Positions 25,056 through 34,675 of a stretch of DNA of 64,000 nt are shown piece after piece. The notes below the pieces were generated by a model that was not told where the DNA came from, searched no databases, and worked only from the letters and a program-made list of their open reading frames with translations. Within the stretch, counting starts at the first letter, position 1; each line of letters begins with the position of its first letter. Both the position numbers and the translations under genes were made by a program. This DNA comes from Halanaerobium saccharolyticum subsp. saccharolyticum DSM 6643 (GTDB lineage: Bacteria > Bacillota > Halanaerobiia > Halanaerobiales > Halanaerobiaceae). The DNA is taken from positions 248,001 to 312,000 of the forward strand of contig NZ_CAUI01000021.1 of assembly GCF_000350165.1 (NCBI RefSeq). Direction: 5' to 3'.

Positions 25056-27050
25056 ATGAAGAAACTTACAATTACAATTGCTTTAATGTTAGTCGTAGCA
25101 TTAGCTATGCCAGCATTTGGTGCTTCTTTCTCAGACGTACCTTCTGATCACTGGTCATATAATGCTATTAACAAGTTAGTCGCTGCTGGTATCGTTGAAG
25201 GATACCCAGATGGTGAATTTAAAGGTGAGCAGTCAATGACTCGTTACGAAATGGCTGTAATGGTTAGCCGCGCTTTAGATAACATTGTTGATGAAATGGG
25301 AGCTATGGGCGAAGGTTTAACTACTGGTCAGGCTGAAGACGTAACTGCTATCGTTAAGTCTTTAATGGAAAAGAACACTAACGATGAGCTTTCTGATGCT
25401 CAAGCTGAAGAAGTAGCAGATATCGTTGATGCATTAACATTTGAACTAAGATCTGAACTTAAGGTTCTTGGTGCAGAAGTTGATACTCTAGGTAAAGATG
25501 TAGACGAATTAGCTGCTAAAGTAGAAGCTATGGAAGTACCAGAAGATAACATTGAATTTGGTATGGATATTGTAACTAAAGCAGAAGTAGCCTACTATGG
25601 TGAAGATGAAATGGAAGAAAGGGCAGTACTTGAATTATTACAGGATGGAGACGCTATTGATGAAGACTTCACTGACGATCCAGATCTATTTCCAGCTCAG
25701 GAAAGATTCTGGCAGGAATATAACTTTAATATTGCTGGAGAATTAAAGGGTGCAGAATTCAACTTAGCTGTTGATACAATTACTAATCTTTTCATGGACG
25801 AAAGAAGTGTATTAGATTATACAGAAAATGATGATAATGCTTTTGAGATGGACACAGCTTTATTAGAAGTATCTTTTGATAATGCTGATCTTAAAATTGG
25901 TGATATGCCAGATTACTATCCAGAGACTTACTTCTTAGATGAAGACTTCGAAGGTGTTGAAGTAAATACTACAATGTATAATACTGACTTCAAAGCTTTC
26001 GCTGGTGGTAATGATGAAGATAATTTAAATAATTCTAATACTGCTGAAATGGCAGATGAGAAATACTTTGGTTTAACAGCTCATAGAGATACTGAGCTTG
26101 GTATACTTTCTGGTAAGATTTATCATGCTAGAAGTGTAGTTGATGGACTGGCTGATACTGCTAAAGATAATGGTAATTCTACTAGAAAAGGTGATGGAAC
26201 TCCATATGACAACACACTTGTTGCTTTAGGTTTAGAAAATCAGATTACAGAAGCGCTAAACTTAGACGGAGAAATTGTATATGGTCAGTACGAAGACGAA
26301 AATGAAAATGATGACAGTGATATGTTTATAAATATTAAAGCTGATTACACTGTAAGTGAAATCTTTAATACTTATGCAATTGTTGAATATGCTGGTGAAG
26401 ATTTTGTTGCAGCTCGTAATGACTTAGAAGAAGCATTTGGAGATTATACTAAGGCAGAAATTGGTGCAGATTATCAGTTGAATGACAATAACAACATCAA
26501 TGGTTTTGTAACTTTTGCTGAGGCTGGAGATAACTGGGAAGCTATCAAAGGTGCAGGGAATTCTGATGACAAGATGGTTGTTAATATTGGCTTAGATAAT
26601 GTTTATGGTCAATATACTAATAGAGCATTTGTTGAATATGCTGATGGTGATGGATTCGAAAAGAATCATGAGTATACATTAGTTGGTTTAGCTACTGACT
26701 ATGAATATGATGAGACAATGACTATGGGTGCTGCTTTAAACTATAAAACCATAGAAAAAGGGTATGATAATCAGGAAGACTTTAGAGATTATGTTTATCT
26801 AACAGGTTATATTGATAAGCAGTTAAAAGAAAATGTTTCTTGGTTAACAGAAGCTATGGTAATCGATGGTACAACAGATTATACTAGAGACGCTGACTAT
26901 TATAATGCATCAAATAATGAAGTTAGAAGTGGAAGTTCCACAGGCTCTTTATCAGATGCAAATTATATTCCTGATTATGGTACTGGAGATCGTGATGATG
27001 TTGATGGTACAGGTTATGCACTTACAACATCTCTATCAGTAAGCTTCTAA
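25056..27050 (+). CDS. SLH-domain outer-membrane porin (OmpM-like)
   Basis: A 664-residue protein. ATG 25056 is used; the in-frame GTG at 25044 overlaps the ribosome site AAAGGAG. Order: signal peptide (cut near AFG-ASF), one S-layer-homology domain (SDVPSDHWSYNAINKL to MTRYEMAVMVSRAL), a coiled coil (about 85-160), then a long acidic region of alternating beta-strands ending TSLSVSF, with a terminal Phe. This plan is the OmpM type of diderm Firmicutes: SLH holds the cell wall and the barrel sits in the outer membrane. Codon use favours highly expressed forms. It follows a ~400-base structured leader and is closed by a terminator, consistent with a major surface protein. Confidence 0.87.
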   Translation: MKKLTITIALMLVVALAMPAFGASFSDVPSDHWSYNAINKLVAAGIVEGYPDGEFKGEQSMTRYEMAVMVSRALDNIVDEMGAMGEGLTTGQAEDVTAIVKSLMEKNTNDELSDAQAEEVADIVDALTFELRSELKVLGAEVDTLGKDVDELAAKVEAMEVPEDNIEFGMDIVTKAEVAYYGEDEMEERAVLELLQDGDAIDEDFTDDPDLFPAQERFWQEYNFNIAGELKGAEFNLAVDTITNLFMDERSVLDYTENDDNAFEMDTALLEVSFDNADLKIGDMPDYYPETYFLDEDFEGVEVNTTMYNTDFKAFAGGNDEDNLNNSNTAEMADEKYFGLTAHRDTELGILSGKIYHARSVVDGLADTAKDNGNSTRKGDGTPYDNTLVALGLENQITEALNLDGEIVYGQYEDENENDDSDMFINIKADYTVSEIFNTYAIVEYAGEDFVAARNDLEEAFGDYTKAEIGADYQLNDNNNINGFVTFAEAGDNWEAIKGAGNSDDKMVVNIGLDNVYGQYTNRAFVEYADGDGFEKNHEYTLVGLATDYEYDETMTMGAALNYKTIEKGYDNQEDFRDYVYLTGYIDKQLKENVSWLTEAMVIDGTTDYTRDADYYNASNNEVRSGSSTGSLSDANYIPDYGTGDRDDVDGTGYALTTSLSVSF

Positions 27051-27089
27051 ATATGATGATTTATAAGCTTAAAACTTAAGTATAAGTTA

Positions 27090-27117
27090 AAGCCGGGGGA
27101 TTTCCTCCGGCTTTTCT
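27090..27117 (+). terminator. Terminator after the SLH porin
   Basis: An 11-bp stem (AAGCCGGGGGA with TCCTCCGGCTT, one wobble pair) with a two-base loop is followed by TTTT-like residues. Confidence 0.88.
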
Positions 27118-27264
27118 GTATCCTAAGGGTTTATAGAATATTTAGAATCTATTTTAATTAAATTTTCATTTAAAAGCTTTTATAAATCTTAAGCTGGTGT
27201 TATAATAAATACTAGAGAATTGATTAGATTCTAATTATATTTTAACTTGTTTTGGGGTGGGAAA

Positions 27265-29118
27265 ATGAAAAAATTAGCAGTGCTTATAATTATAATAATT
27301 TTAATATTTACCAATCAAGTTTTAGCTCAAAAAGAGACTCAGGTGGAGTTAACTGAGATTCAATTTGGTGGAGAAAGCTATTTAGTCGAAAACTATCAGG
27401 AGTTTAAAGCTAATTATCAAGATTTGCAGCGTCCTGTTGTAGGTCTTGCACTTTCTGGTGGGGGAGCAAGAGCAATGGTTAATTTTGGTGTAATTAAAGC
27501 CCTTGAAGAAGAAGGTATACCGATTGATTTTATGAGTGGTACAAGTATGGGAGCCATCGTAAGTACTCTTTATGGTGGTGGCTTAAATACAGAGCAAATA
27601 ATTGATGTAGTAACTACTACTTCTTTTGGTCGTTTGATTGACTTAGGTATAGGAGGAAGTGGATCGTTAATTGACACTAAAAAGTTAAATCTTTTTATAG
27701 AGGAGATTTCACCAAATAAAAGACTGGAAAATTTTAAGATTCCAGCTGCTTTATTAAGTTTTGAATTAGGAGAGGGAAAAAAATATTTAACAACTCAGGG
27801 GCGAATCTCCGAAGTAATTCAGAGTTCCTATTCTATCCCCTTATATTTTCCAGTTGAAAGTAGAGATGATAAATATTTTATGGATGCTGGAATTTTAGAA
27901 GCAACGCCTGCTAAAGCAGTTTCAGTTTTAGGTGCTGATTTTGTAATTGCTACTACCTCTTTTCCTGATCAAAAGCTTCAGGAATTTAATAGTGCAAGGG
28001 ATTCAATTAATAGATTTCTAAATATTTTGCAGGATAATTATTCTCAACAAATAATTAACAATTATGCTGATTTTGTAATTGATATTGATGTTAGTGATTA
28101 TAATTTTATGGATTTTAATCAGGCAAAAAGCTTGGTAAAGCTTGGTTATGAAAAAACAAAAGCAGAAATTCCTGAATTAAAAAAGAAATTAAAAGATAAC
28201 AATATTAAACTTGTTAAGCATTCTATAAGAGAAAGAAATAATATCCAAGATACTATTTTTGATCTAAAACATAATCGTTTTATTGTCAAAGGAAACGAAA
28301 GAGACATATTTTTAAATTATGGAAGAGATCAATCTTATTTTGCTCAAGATTTAATTATTCCTTTTGCAGATGAATTTCAATTTGGGGTTGAATTTAAGGC
28401 AGATAATTTATCCTTAGATATTAAAGGTGATGAATTTTTTGAACAAGGTTATGAAGCTAGATTTGAATACAAAAAAATGACTCCAAAGACTGACTTATTA
28501 GTAGCTTATGCTAATGATTATAATTCCAATACAAAAGATGATTACCGCTTTGAAATTGAATATTTTGCTGATGATTTTCAAAATTCATTAGGTTTTGGGA
28601 GACAGCAGAATGATAAATATTATCTCTTAGGAACTAAATTTTCTGGTAGTGGAATTTTAGCAGATATTCAAACAGAAAATGATGTCATTTATAATATTGA
28701 TCAATCAGAAATAGCTGTGTTAACTTCTAATGTAATTAATATAAATTTAGGCGATAAATGGGATTTAGAAAGCAGTATAGTCTTTAATAATACTGGTATT
28801 TTAGATTCTCCGATCATTTATAGAGGTCATTCTTTAGATGATAAGGCAGAATTTCAGGCAGCACTTGATTTTAAATACAATTATCGTTTTATTGATCCTC
28901 TTTATTTTGCTGGACTTTTTCAAACAACTGATATTGGTAGTTATTTATTTGTTGATTATTATGAAAATGATAAAGATGATGGAGAAACTGCAGGAATTGG
29001 ATTTAATTCACAGCTTTATTTGCTGGGCTTGAGTCCAATTGAAGTAGATTTATATTTTGCCTATGATTTTGATAGAAAAGATGAAAGAGTGGGCTTAGAA
29101 TTAGGTTATGAATTTTAG
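27265..29118 (+). CDS. Patatin-like phospholipase fused to an outer-membrane beta-barrel
   Basis: A 617-residue protein. ATG 27265 is chosen because it starts a normal signal peptide (MKKLAVLIIIIILIF, cut near VLAQ); the TTG at 27247 would bury it. The patatin domain (about 50-280) has the oxyanion loop GGGARA, the nucleophile elbow GTSMG with Ser94, and the DAG motif with Asp207, so the catalytic dyad is complete. The rest (about 340-617) is strand-rich with alternating aromatic residues, ends in GYEF, and resembles an Omp85/surface-antigen barrel. The layout recalls type Vd autotransporters such as PlpD. It may act on lipids at the cell surface or in outer-membrane upkeep. Confidence 0.82.
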   Translation: MKKLAVLIIIIILIFTNQVLAQKETQVELTEIQFGGESYLVENYQEFKANYQDLQRPVVGLALSGGGARAMVNFGVIKALEEEGIPIDFMSGTSMGAIVSTLYGGGLNTEQIIDVVTTTSFGRLIDLGIGGSGSLIDTKKLNLFIEEISPNKRLENFKIPAALLSFELGEGKKYLTTQGRISEVIQSSYSIPLYFPVESRDDKYFMDAGILEATPAKAVSVLGADFVIATTSFPDQKLQEFNSARDSINRFLNILQDNYSQQIINNYADFVIDIDVSDYNFMDFNQAKSLVKLGYEKTKAEIPELKKKLKDNNIKLVKHSIRERNNIQDTIFDLKHNRFIVKGNERDIFLNYGRDQSYFAQDLIIPFADEFQFGVEFKADNLSLDIKGDEFFEQGYEARFEYKKMTPKTDLLVAYANDYNSNTKDDYRFEIEYFADDFQNSLGFGRQQNDKYYLLGTKFSGSGILADIQTENDVIYNIDQSEIAVLTSNVININLGDKWDLESSIVFNNTGILDSPIIYRGHSLDDKAEFQAALDFKYNYRFIDPLYFAGLFQTTDIGSYLFVDYYENDKDDGETAGIGFNSQLYLLGLSPIEVDLYFAYDFDRKDERVGLELGYEF

Positions 29119-29241
29119 TTAACTTTAGTTGATATTAATATTTAATATGATAAAATTAAGATAAGGTAAAATTTTGTTTTTAAAGTATTTTTTGTTCAAA
29201 AAGATTTGACGTAACGCAAAACAAAAATGGAGGGATTAAGT

Positions 29242-29787
29242 ATGAAAAAAACAGTTTTAGTTTTATTTTTAGCAGCCTTTTTAGTTGTTGGTGTTTCTTC
29301 AGCTTCTATGGCACAGGTTCCAGGTTACTGGGATATTAAAGGAGCAATTGATTTTGGTGGAGAGATTGATATTGAAGGTTCTGACCAAGATGTTGACAGT
29401 GGTTTTACTTTAGTTGGAGAATATAAGGTGCCAAATACAGCTCAGTGGACTTTTGGCGGTGGAGTAAGATATCAATTAGATAGAGAAATAGATAATTCAG
29501 CACAAGACTTTAGTTTTGTACCATTTTATGGTTTAGCTCATTATAATATGCAAAATAGCCCTTATTATTTCCTAGGTCACTTAGGCTACAATACATTTGA
29601 TATTGATGGTTATAGTGATGAATCCGGCGGTATGTATTATGCTGTTGGTGCTGGTATGGATTTAGCAAGCAATATGAGTGCAGAGATTATGTATTCAGTT
29701 AATAATGGAGAAGCTGAAAATAGTAGTGGTAATAATCTTGATTTTGAATACGCTAAACTAACAGTATCTCTTGGTTATCAGTTTTAA
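29242..29787 (+). CDS. Small outer-membrane beta-barrel protein
   Basis: A 181-residue protein. ATG 29242 is six bases after GGAGGG; the ATG at 29227 precedes that site. Signal peptide (KKTVLVLFLAAFLVVGVSSA, cut near SMAQ), then about eight amphipathic strands with Gly and aromatic residues (IKGAIDFGGEIDIEG, WTFGGGVRYQLD, MYYAVGAGMDL). It ends LTVSLGYQF, where the terminal Phe is a typical outer-membrane insertion signal. It resembles the 8-strand OmpA/OmpX-type barrel group; the specific role is unknown. It is the third outer-membrane gene in a row and has its own terminator. Confidence 0.78.
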   Translation: MKKTVLVLFLAAFLVVGVSSASMAQVPGYWDIKGAIDFGGEIDIEGSDQDVDSGFTLVGEYKVPNTAQWTFGGGVRYQLDREIDNSAQDFSFVPFYGLAHYNMQNSPYYFLGHLGYNTFDIDGYSDESGGMYYAVGAGMDLASNMSAEIMYSVNNGEAENSSGNNLDFEYAKLTVSLGYQF

Positions 29788-29846
29788 TTAATAATGGTAA
29801 AAATAATTAGCTGATTTCCAGCTTAACCTCAAAAATAGTTTGATTC

Positions 29847-29876
29847 AGCTCAGCTTTTAAGCTGGGCTTTTCTTTC
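29847..29876 (+). terminator. Terminator after the small beta-barrel gene
   Basis: AGCTCAGCTT pairs with AAGCTGGGCT (one wobble pair) around a two-base loop, followed by TTTCTTTCTTT. Confidence 0.85.
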
Positions 29877-29967
29877 TTTAAAGCAGCTTCTTGTCTTTTT
29901 ATTTAAATTTTTAAAAAAATATGATACACTTGAAAGAGATGAAAACAACAAAGAAGAGGGGTAAGAT

Positions 29968-30549
29968 GTGGCAGATCGCAGAGAAGAAATAATTCAAGCA
30001 GGTATTGAGATTTTTGCAGCTAAAGGTTATTACAATACACATATTGCAGAAATAGTTGAGTCTGTTGGTATTGCTAAGGGTACTTTTTATTTGTATTTTA
30101 ATAGTAAAAACGATCTTTTTATTTCTTTAATAAGAAGATTTGAAGATATTTTTTTAGAACTTTTTGAGATTGACATTTTGGTTGCAGAAACCGAAGATTT
30201 AAAATCATTTTTTAGTAAATTGTTAAAAAAAATTTTTAGTCTCTACAAGGAACACAAAAATCTTTCGATAATCATCTTAAGAGAAGCAGTTGCTGTTAAT
30301 GAAAAATTTAGAGAAGAATTTAAAGAGATGGATGCAAGGCGTTTTAAAAGAATTAACAATTTGTATCAATTTTTGTTAGATAATGATTATTTAAATCAAG
30401 AAATTGATTATGATTATTTTGTTTGTGTTTTTGTAGGAATTATGGAAAGCATAGTAATGCGCAGACTTCTTTTAAGTGAGCAAGAGTTTAACGTAGAAGA
30501 AGCTGCAGATAAGGCAAGTCTTTATTTAGAAAATGCAATTAAAAAATAA
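29968..30549 (+). CDS. TetR/AcrR-family regulator
   Basis: A 193-residue TetR protein with the helix-turn-helix IAEIVESVGIAKGTFYLYFN (about residues 25-44) and a helical effector domain with several Phe and Leu. Translation starts at GTG 29968 behind AAGAGGGG. No palindrome like those at 17156 or 24651 is obvious upstream. The next gene, a ferritin-like protein, lies 26 bases downstream, so they are probably co-transcribed; the regulator may respond to oxidative or metal stress, but the target is not visible. Confidence 0.85.
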   Translation: MADRREEIIQAGIEIFAAKGYYNTHIAEIVESVGIAKGTFYLYFNSKNDLFISLIRRFEDIFLELFEIDILVAETEDLKSFFSKLLKKIFSLYKEHKNLSIIILREAVAVNEKFREEFKEMDARRFKRINNLYQFLLDNDYLNQEIDYDYFVCVFVGIMESIVMRRLLLSEQEFNVEEAADKASLYLENAIKK

Positions 30550-30575
30550 TTTATCATAACCTGGAGGGATTTATA

Positions 30576-31064
30576 ATGAAGCAAAGATTTAATTCATTAG
30601 AAGTAATGGAAATGGCTAAGGATATAGAAAAAAGAGGGAAGAAGTTTTATTTAAAACATGCAGAAGCCACAGAAAATAGGGATTTAAGGGAATTATTTAA
30701 GCGTCTTGCGGCAGATGAACAGGACCATTATGAGAAGTTTGTCGCTTTAACTGAAGAATTAAAAGCTGAAGGTGAAGAAGCTGATTATCTTTATGAAGAA
30801 GATGTAAGTGCTTATTTTAAGTATTTAGTTGAGTTTTCTATTTTTCCAGAAGATGATAGTGAAGAATCTGTTGAAGCTTTAAATGACGTAAAAAAAGCAT
30901 TGAAATTAGCCATTCAGGCGGAAAAGGATTCAATACTTTTTTATAAAGAAATGTGCGATGAAAATGAAGGTAAAACTTTAGATGCTGTTGAAAAATTAAT
31001 AGAACAGGAAAAAGAGCATTTAAAAGCATTAAGTAAATATATTCAGGAATATGGCCGCAAGTAA
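30576..31064 (+). CDS. Ferritin-like diiron protein (rubrerythrin family, no rubredoxin domain)
   Basis: A 162-residue four-helix-bundle protein. The diiron ligands of the rubrerythrin group are visible as Glu in DIEKRGKKFY, the ExxH in DEQDHYEKF near residue 52, Glu in QAEKDSILFYKEM, and a second ExxH in EQEKEHLKAL near 148. The C-terminal rubredoxin FeS domain of classical rubrerythrin is absent. In anaerobes such proteins remove peroxide or handle iron. ATG follows TGGAGG. It overlaps the GIY-YIG gene by 14 bases and follows the TetR gene closely. Confidence 0.82.
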   Translation: MKQRFNSLEVMEMAKDIEKRGKKFYLKHAEATENRDLRELFKRLAADEQDHYEKFVALTEELKAEGEEADYLYEEDVSAYFKYLVEFSIFPEDDSEESVEALNDVKKALKLAIQAEKDSILFYKEMCDENEGKTLDAVEKLIEQEKEHLKALSKYIQEYGRK

Positions 31065-31299
31065 TCATTATGTTTATATTGTAGAATGTAGAGATGGAAC
31101 ATTTTACACCGGATATACAACAGACATTGAACGCAGGGTAGAGGAGCATAACTCTGGGACCGGTGCTAAATATACAAGAGGTCGTTATCCCGTTAAATTA
31201 AAATATCAGGAATCATTTACTTCTAGAAGTAAAGCTCAAAAAAGAGAATATCAAATAAAACAGCTCCCCCGAAGAAAAAAAGAGGAGCTAATTGATTAA
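31051..31299 (+). CDS. GIY-YIG nuclease domain protein (YhbQ/UPF0213 type)
   Basis: An 82-residue single-domain GIY-YIG protein. VYIVECRDGTFYTGYTTDIE is the GIY-YIG pair, with ERRVEEHNSG supplying the catalytic Arg, and AKYTRGRYPV and SKAQKREYQIKQL (with the metal-binding Glu) completing the fold. Family members cut or process branched or damaged DNA; the cellular role of the stand-alone form is poorly known. The start lies inside the end of the ferritin-like gene (14-base overlap). The stop overlaps the convergent murB stop by a few bases, so there is no terminator space between them. Confidence 0.85.
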   Translation: MAASNHYVYIVECRDGTFYTGYTTDIERRVEEHNSGTGAKYTRGRYPVKLKYQESFTSRSKAQKREYQIKQLPRRKKEELID

Positions 31300-32222
31300 A
31301 AATCACCTAAAAAGCGGGGTTCGACTTCAAGTTGGACTCCGCTAATTTTATAGACTTCTTCTTTTATTTTATTGATCAAATTTACTATATCTTCTGCAGT
31401 TGCATTACCTTTATTTACAATAAAGCCTGCATGCTTTATTGAAACTTGAGCTCCACCGATTTGAAAGCCCTTTAGCCCTGCATCCTCAATTAAAGGGCCT
31501 GTATAATGGCCGGGGGGTCTTTTGAATATGCTGCCAGCACTGGGTAATTCCATTGGCTGTTTACTCCAGCGTTTTTCATGCAGTTCCTCCATTTTGTTCC
31601 GAATTGTTTGTTTGTCAGATTTTTTAAGCTGAAGTGTAACATTAACAGCAATCCAGTCGGGGTTTTCTTCTTGTAAAATACTTGTTCTATAATCTAGATT
31701 TAGTTCTTTTTTGGTTAATTCAATTAATTTTCCTTGCTGATTAACAAATTGAGCTTTAACTATTACATCTTTCATTTCTCCACCATATGCACCTGCATTC
31801 ATATAAAGTGCGCCCCCTAAAGAACCCGGGATGCCAGCTGCAAACTCAAATCCACTCAGAGATTTTTGATAGGCGAGATCAGCAATTTCTTTCAACTGAA
31901 GTCCACATTCTGCAGTAATTATATTATTTTCAATTTGATAATCATTTAATGCTTCAGTATAAATAATAATACCTCTGTAGCCCTTATCAGAAATAATTAG
32001 ATTACTTCCTCTGCCTAAAATAAAATAAGGTAGCTTAGACTCTATAATTAAAGGCATCAAGTTTTGTAAAGCGTCTACTTTTTTTGGGACTAAAAACAAA
32101 TCTGCCGGGCCACCAACTTTAAAACTAGCAAATTCGGCTAAATTTTTATTTTTTTCTACCTCTAGGTAGTTTATTTTTTCCAATTTATTTGTTAAACTGT
32201 TTATATCAGAGTATTTTTCCAT
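31296..32222 (-). CDS. murB: UDP-N-acetylenolpyruvoylglucosamine reductase MurB
   Basis: A 308-residue flavoprotein that reduces UDP-GlcNAc-enolpyruvate to UDP-MurNAc using NADPH, the second committed step of peptidoglycan synthesis. The FAD-binding segment FILGRGSNLIISD, the PGSLGGALYMNAGAYGGEM loop, the catalytic Ser in AGSIFKRP, and the C-terminal Glu in LEVEPRF are all present. The length matches the shorter MurB form of Firmicutes. It is one of only two genes on the - strand here, stands alone rather than in a division cluster, and converges with the GIY-YIG gene. The start is preceded by a ribosome site (AAGGAGC on the - strand). Confidence 0.93.
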   Translation of the reverse strand: MEKYSDINSLTNKLEKINYLEVEKNKNLAEFASFKVGGPADLFLVPKKVDALQNLMPLIIESKLPYFILGRGSNLIISDKGYRGIIIYTEALNDYQIENNIITAECGLQLKEIADLAYQKSLSGFEFAAGIPGSLGGALYMNAGAYGGEMKDVIVKAQFVNQQGKLIELTKKELNLDYRTSILQEENPDWIAVNVTLQLKKSDKQTIRNKMEELHEKRWSKQPMELPSAGSIFKRPPGHYTGPLIEDAGLKGFQIGGAQVSIKHAGFIVNKGNATAEDIVNLINKIKEEVYKISGVQLEVEPRFLGDF

Positions 32223-32377
32223 TTTAGATGCTCCTTAAAGATTAGTTTATTTTTTTCTATTTATATTTTTATACAATCTATTAATATGATATGTTAAAAT
32301 TAGATAAAAATCAATTTTAGTTATATTTGAATTAAATTTTAAGTTAAATTATCAGGGGTAAAGTGGGGGATAATATA

Positions 32378-33310
32378 ATGAAATATAAAGAAATATCATT
32401 AGATGATATCAAAAGTCGACCAGAACAGGTTCGACAGGATTTTTCGGAAGAAAGAATTGATAGTTTAGCAAAATCAATTTCAGAAGTAGGGCAGCTGCAG
32501 CCAATTGTTGTCCAAAAAAAAGATGAGCATTATCTATTGGTAGCAGGTGAGAGAAGATTTAGAGCTGTGAAAAAAGAAAGAAAAGATAAAATTGCAGCTG
32601 TAATACTGGAGGATGATATTTCACCAGAAAAATTTAGACAAATACAGTTAATCGAAAATTTGCAGCGGCAAGATTTAAACCCCTTGGAAAGAGCTATATC
32701 TATAAATAAATTTATAGAAGCAAATAGTTTAAGCAAAAAAGATGCTGCAGAGAAATTAGGAGTTGCAAGAACCACTTTAACTTTATGGTTAAATATTTTA
32801 GAAATGAAAGAAAAATATCAAAAAGAGGTTTTAAAAGAAGATTCTCCCATAACTTTGTCTCATTTGAGTCTGGCACATGCTCTATCTTCAAAAACGGGGG
32901 ATCCAAACAAAGCCAATCAGCTTTTAGATGCAGTAATTAAGCATAATTTAAGTCGTAAGGAATGCCAGGCAGTAATAGATTTATTTTATAAATATCTTCA
33001 TATACCAATGGAAGAAGCGGTGTCTGCTGTATTATTAAAAAGAGAAAGATTAAAAATGAAAGACTATTGGGATGATGCAAACAAAGTAAAGAATAGAAAT
33101 CCTGTTCGAAAGTTGTTTCGTTCATTTTCTAATATAAATGATAATTTGGAAGAATTTATGGAGGAAGAAGGAGACATAGCTGAAGATGATAAAGAGGATC
33201 TTTTAGATGAATTTTTATACTTATATCAAATCATGGGAATTTTAATTCCAGATTTAAAAAACAAGGATTTAAAATCATTGCTCAAAAACTTAAAAAATAA
33301 AGGGAATTAA
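32378..33310 (+). CDS. ParB/Spo0J/Noc-family DNA-binding protein
   Basis: A 310-residue ParB-like protein. ATG 32378 is eight bases after GTGGGGG; an in-frame GTG at 32363 is possible. The N-terminal CTPase/ParB domain has the arginine patch GERRFRAV near residue 57 and the ENLQRQDLNPLE segment near 94. The helix-turn-helix is DAAEKLGVARTTLTLWLNIL near 125. The C-terminal third is acidic and helical and unlike the usual Spo0J dimer end. No ParA is adjacent, so it may be an orphan nucleoid-occlusion-like or regulatory protein. It could bind parS-like palindromes; none is obvious nearby. Confidence 0.8.
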   Translation: MKYKEISLDDIKSRPEQVRQDFSEERIDSLAKSISEVGQLQPIVVQKKDEHYLLVAGERRFRAVKKERKDKIAAVILEDDISPEKFRQIQLIENLQRQDLNPLERAISINKFIEANSLSKKDAAEKLGVARTTLTLWLNILEMKEKYQKEVLKEDSPITLSHLSLAHALSSKTGDPNKANQLLDAVIKHNLSRKECQAVIDLFYKYLHIPMEEAVSAVLLKRERLKMKDYWDDANKVKNRNPVRKLFRSFSNINDNLEEFMEEEGDIAEDDKEDLLDEFLYLYQIMGILIPDLKNKDLKSLLKNLKNKGN

Positions 33311-33425
33311 TTATTAAAATTTTGATTGATAGTTAAATTTATTCAAAAAATTAGTCTGACGTCTAACTGCAAAGCAGTGTACAATATGGTGTTTAATATA
33401 ATTAATATAATTTAGGGGTGTAATT

Positions 33426-34595
33426 TTGGAAAATATTAATAGAGTGATTTTGATGGTGATGGATAGTGTTGGAATTGGAGAATTACCTGACGCTGCTGAT
33501 TATGATGATCAAGGTGCTGCAACTTTACAAAATATAGCGGCAGAAATTGGTGGCTTTAATCTTCCCAATTTAGAAAAAATGGGACTTGGAAAAATTGAAG
33601 ATATTGAGGGGGTAAGTTCTGAATTAGAAGCTGAGGGGGCTTATGCTAAAGCTGCAGAAAAGTCAAAAGGAAAAGATACAACGACTGGACACTGGGAAAT
33701 TGCTGGATTGATTTCAGAAAATCCTTTTCCTACTTATCCAGAGGGATTTCCAGCTGAGGTAATGGATCAGTTTCATGAGGCTATTGGAAGAGATTCATTA
33801 GCAAATAGACCGGCTTCAGGTACAGTTATAATTGAGGAACTTGGTCAAAAACATATGGAAACCGGGAAACCGATTGTTTATACATCTGCTGATAGTGTAT
33901 TTCAAATTGCTGCCCACGAAGAAATAATTCCAGTGGAAGAAATTTATGATTATTGTAAAAAAGCGAGGGAGATACTTAGGGGTGAACATGCTGTTGCAAG
34001 AGTTATTGCCCGGCCTTTTGTAGGGGAAGTTGGGAATTTTGAACGAACTGAAAGAAGAAAAGATTTTTCGCTGACCCCACCAGAGCCTACAGTTCTTAAT
34101 CATCTTAAAGATGAAGGTTTAGAAGTAAATGCAGTTGGGAAAATAACATATATTTTTAATCATAGTGGAATTACACATTCTGTTGCCACATCTAATAATA
34201 TGGATGGAGTAGATAAGACTCTTGCTTTTATGGATAGTATGGAAAAAGGATTGGTCTTTTCTAATCTTGTTGATTTTGACCAAAATTATGGTCACCGCCG
34301 TAATGTGAAAGGTTATGCGGAAGCACTCAAAAATTTTGATCAACGAATTCCAGAAATTAAAGCAGCAATGAGGGATGATGACCTGCTGATTATTACTGCT
34401 GATCACGGCTGTGATCCAACTTATCCGGGAACAGACCATACAAGAGAATATGTACCTATTTTGATTTATGGTGAAAATGTTATTAAAAATTTAAATCTTG
34501 GAATCAGAAATAGTTTTAGTGATATAGCAGCTACAATTGCTGAGATTTTTGATTTGGACGTTGAAATTTCAGGAGAAAAAATAGAATTTATTTAA
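33426..34595 (+). CDS. deoB: Phosphopentomutase
   Basis: A 389-residue alkaline-phosphatase-superfamily mutase that interconverts (deoxy)ribose 1- and 5-phosphate in nucleoside salvage. The metal site starts at MVMDSVGIGELPDA, the phosphorylated Thr lies in KDTTTGHWE near residue 84, and the distal metal ligands are in ITADHGCDPTYPGTDHTRE near 318. The length is typical (about 390). Translation probably starts at TTG 33426 behind AGGGGTG. A small hairpin ACTGC-AAA-GCAGT lies about 50 bases upstream. It is not next to other deo or pup genes. Confidence 0.93.
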   Translation: MENINRVILMVMDSVGIGELPDAADYDDQGAATLQNIAAEIGGFNLPNLEKMGLGKIEDIEGVSSELEAEGAYAKAAEKSKGKDTTTGHWEIAGLISENPFPTYPEGFPAEVMDQFHEAIGRDSLANRPASGTVIIEELGQKHMETGKPIVYTSADSVFQIAAHEEIIPVEEIYDYCKKAREILRGEHAVARVIARPFVGEVGNFERTERRKDFSLTPPEPTVLNHLKDEGLEVNAVGKITYIFNHSGITHSVATSNNMDGVDKTLAFMDSMEKGLVFSNLVDFDQNYGHRRNVKGYAEALKNFDQRIPEIKAAMRDDDLLIITADHGCDPTYPGTDHTREYVPILIYGENVIKNLNLGIRNSFSDIAATIAEIFDLDVEISGEKIEFI

Positions 34596-34675
34596 AAAAG
34601 GAAATAGTGGCTAAAGCGAGAATATATTAAGTAATAAAGCTTTAAATTAAATGAATAAATTTAAGGAGGGGCAAA

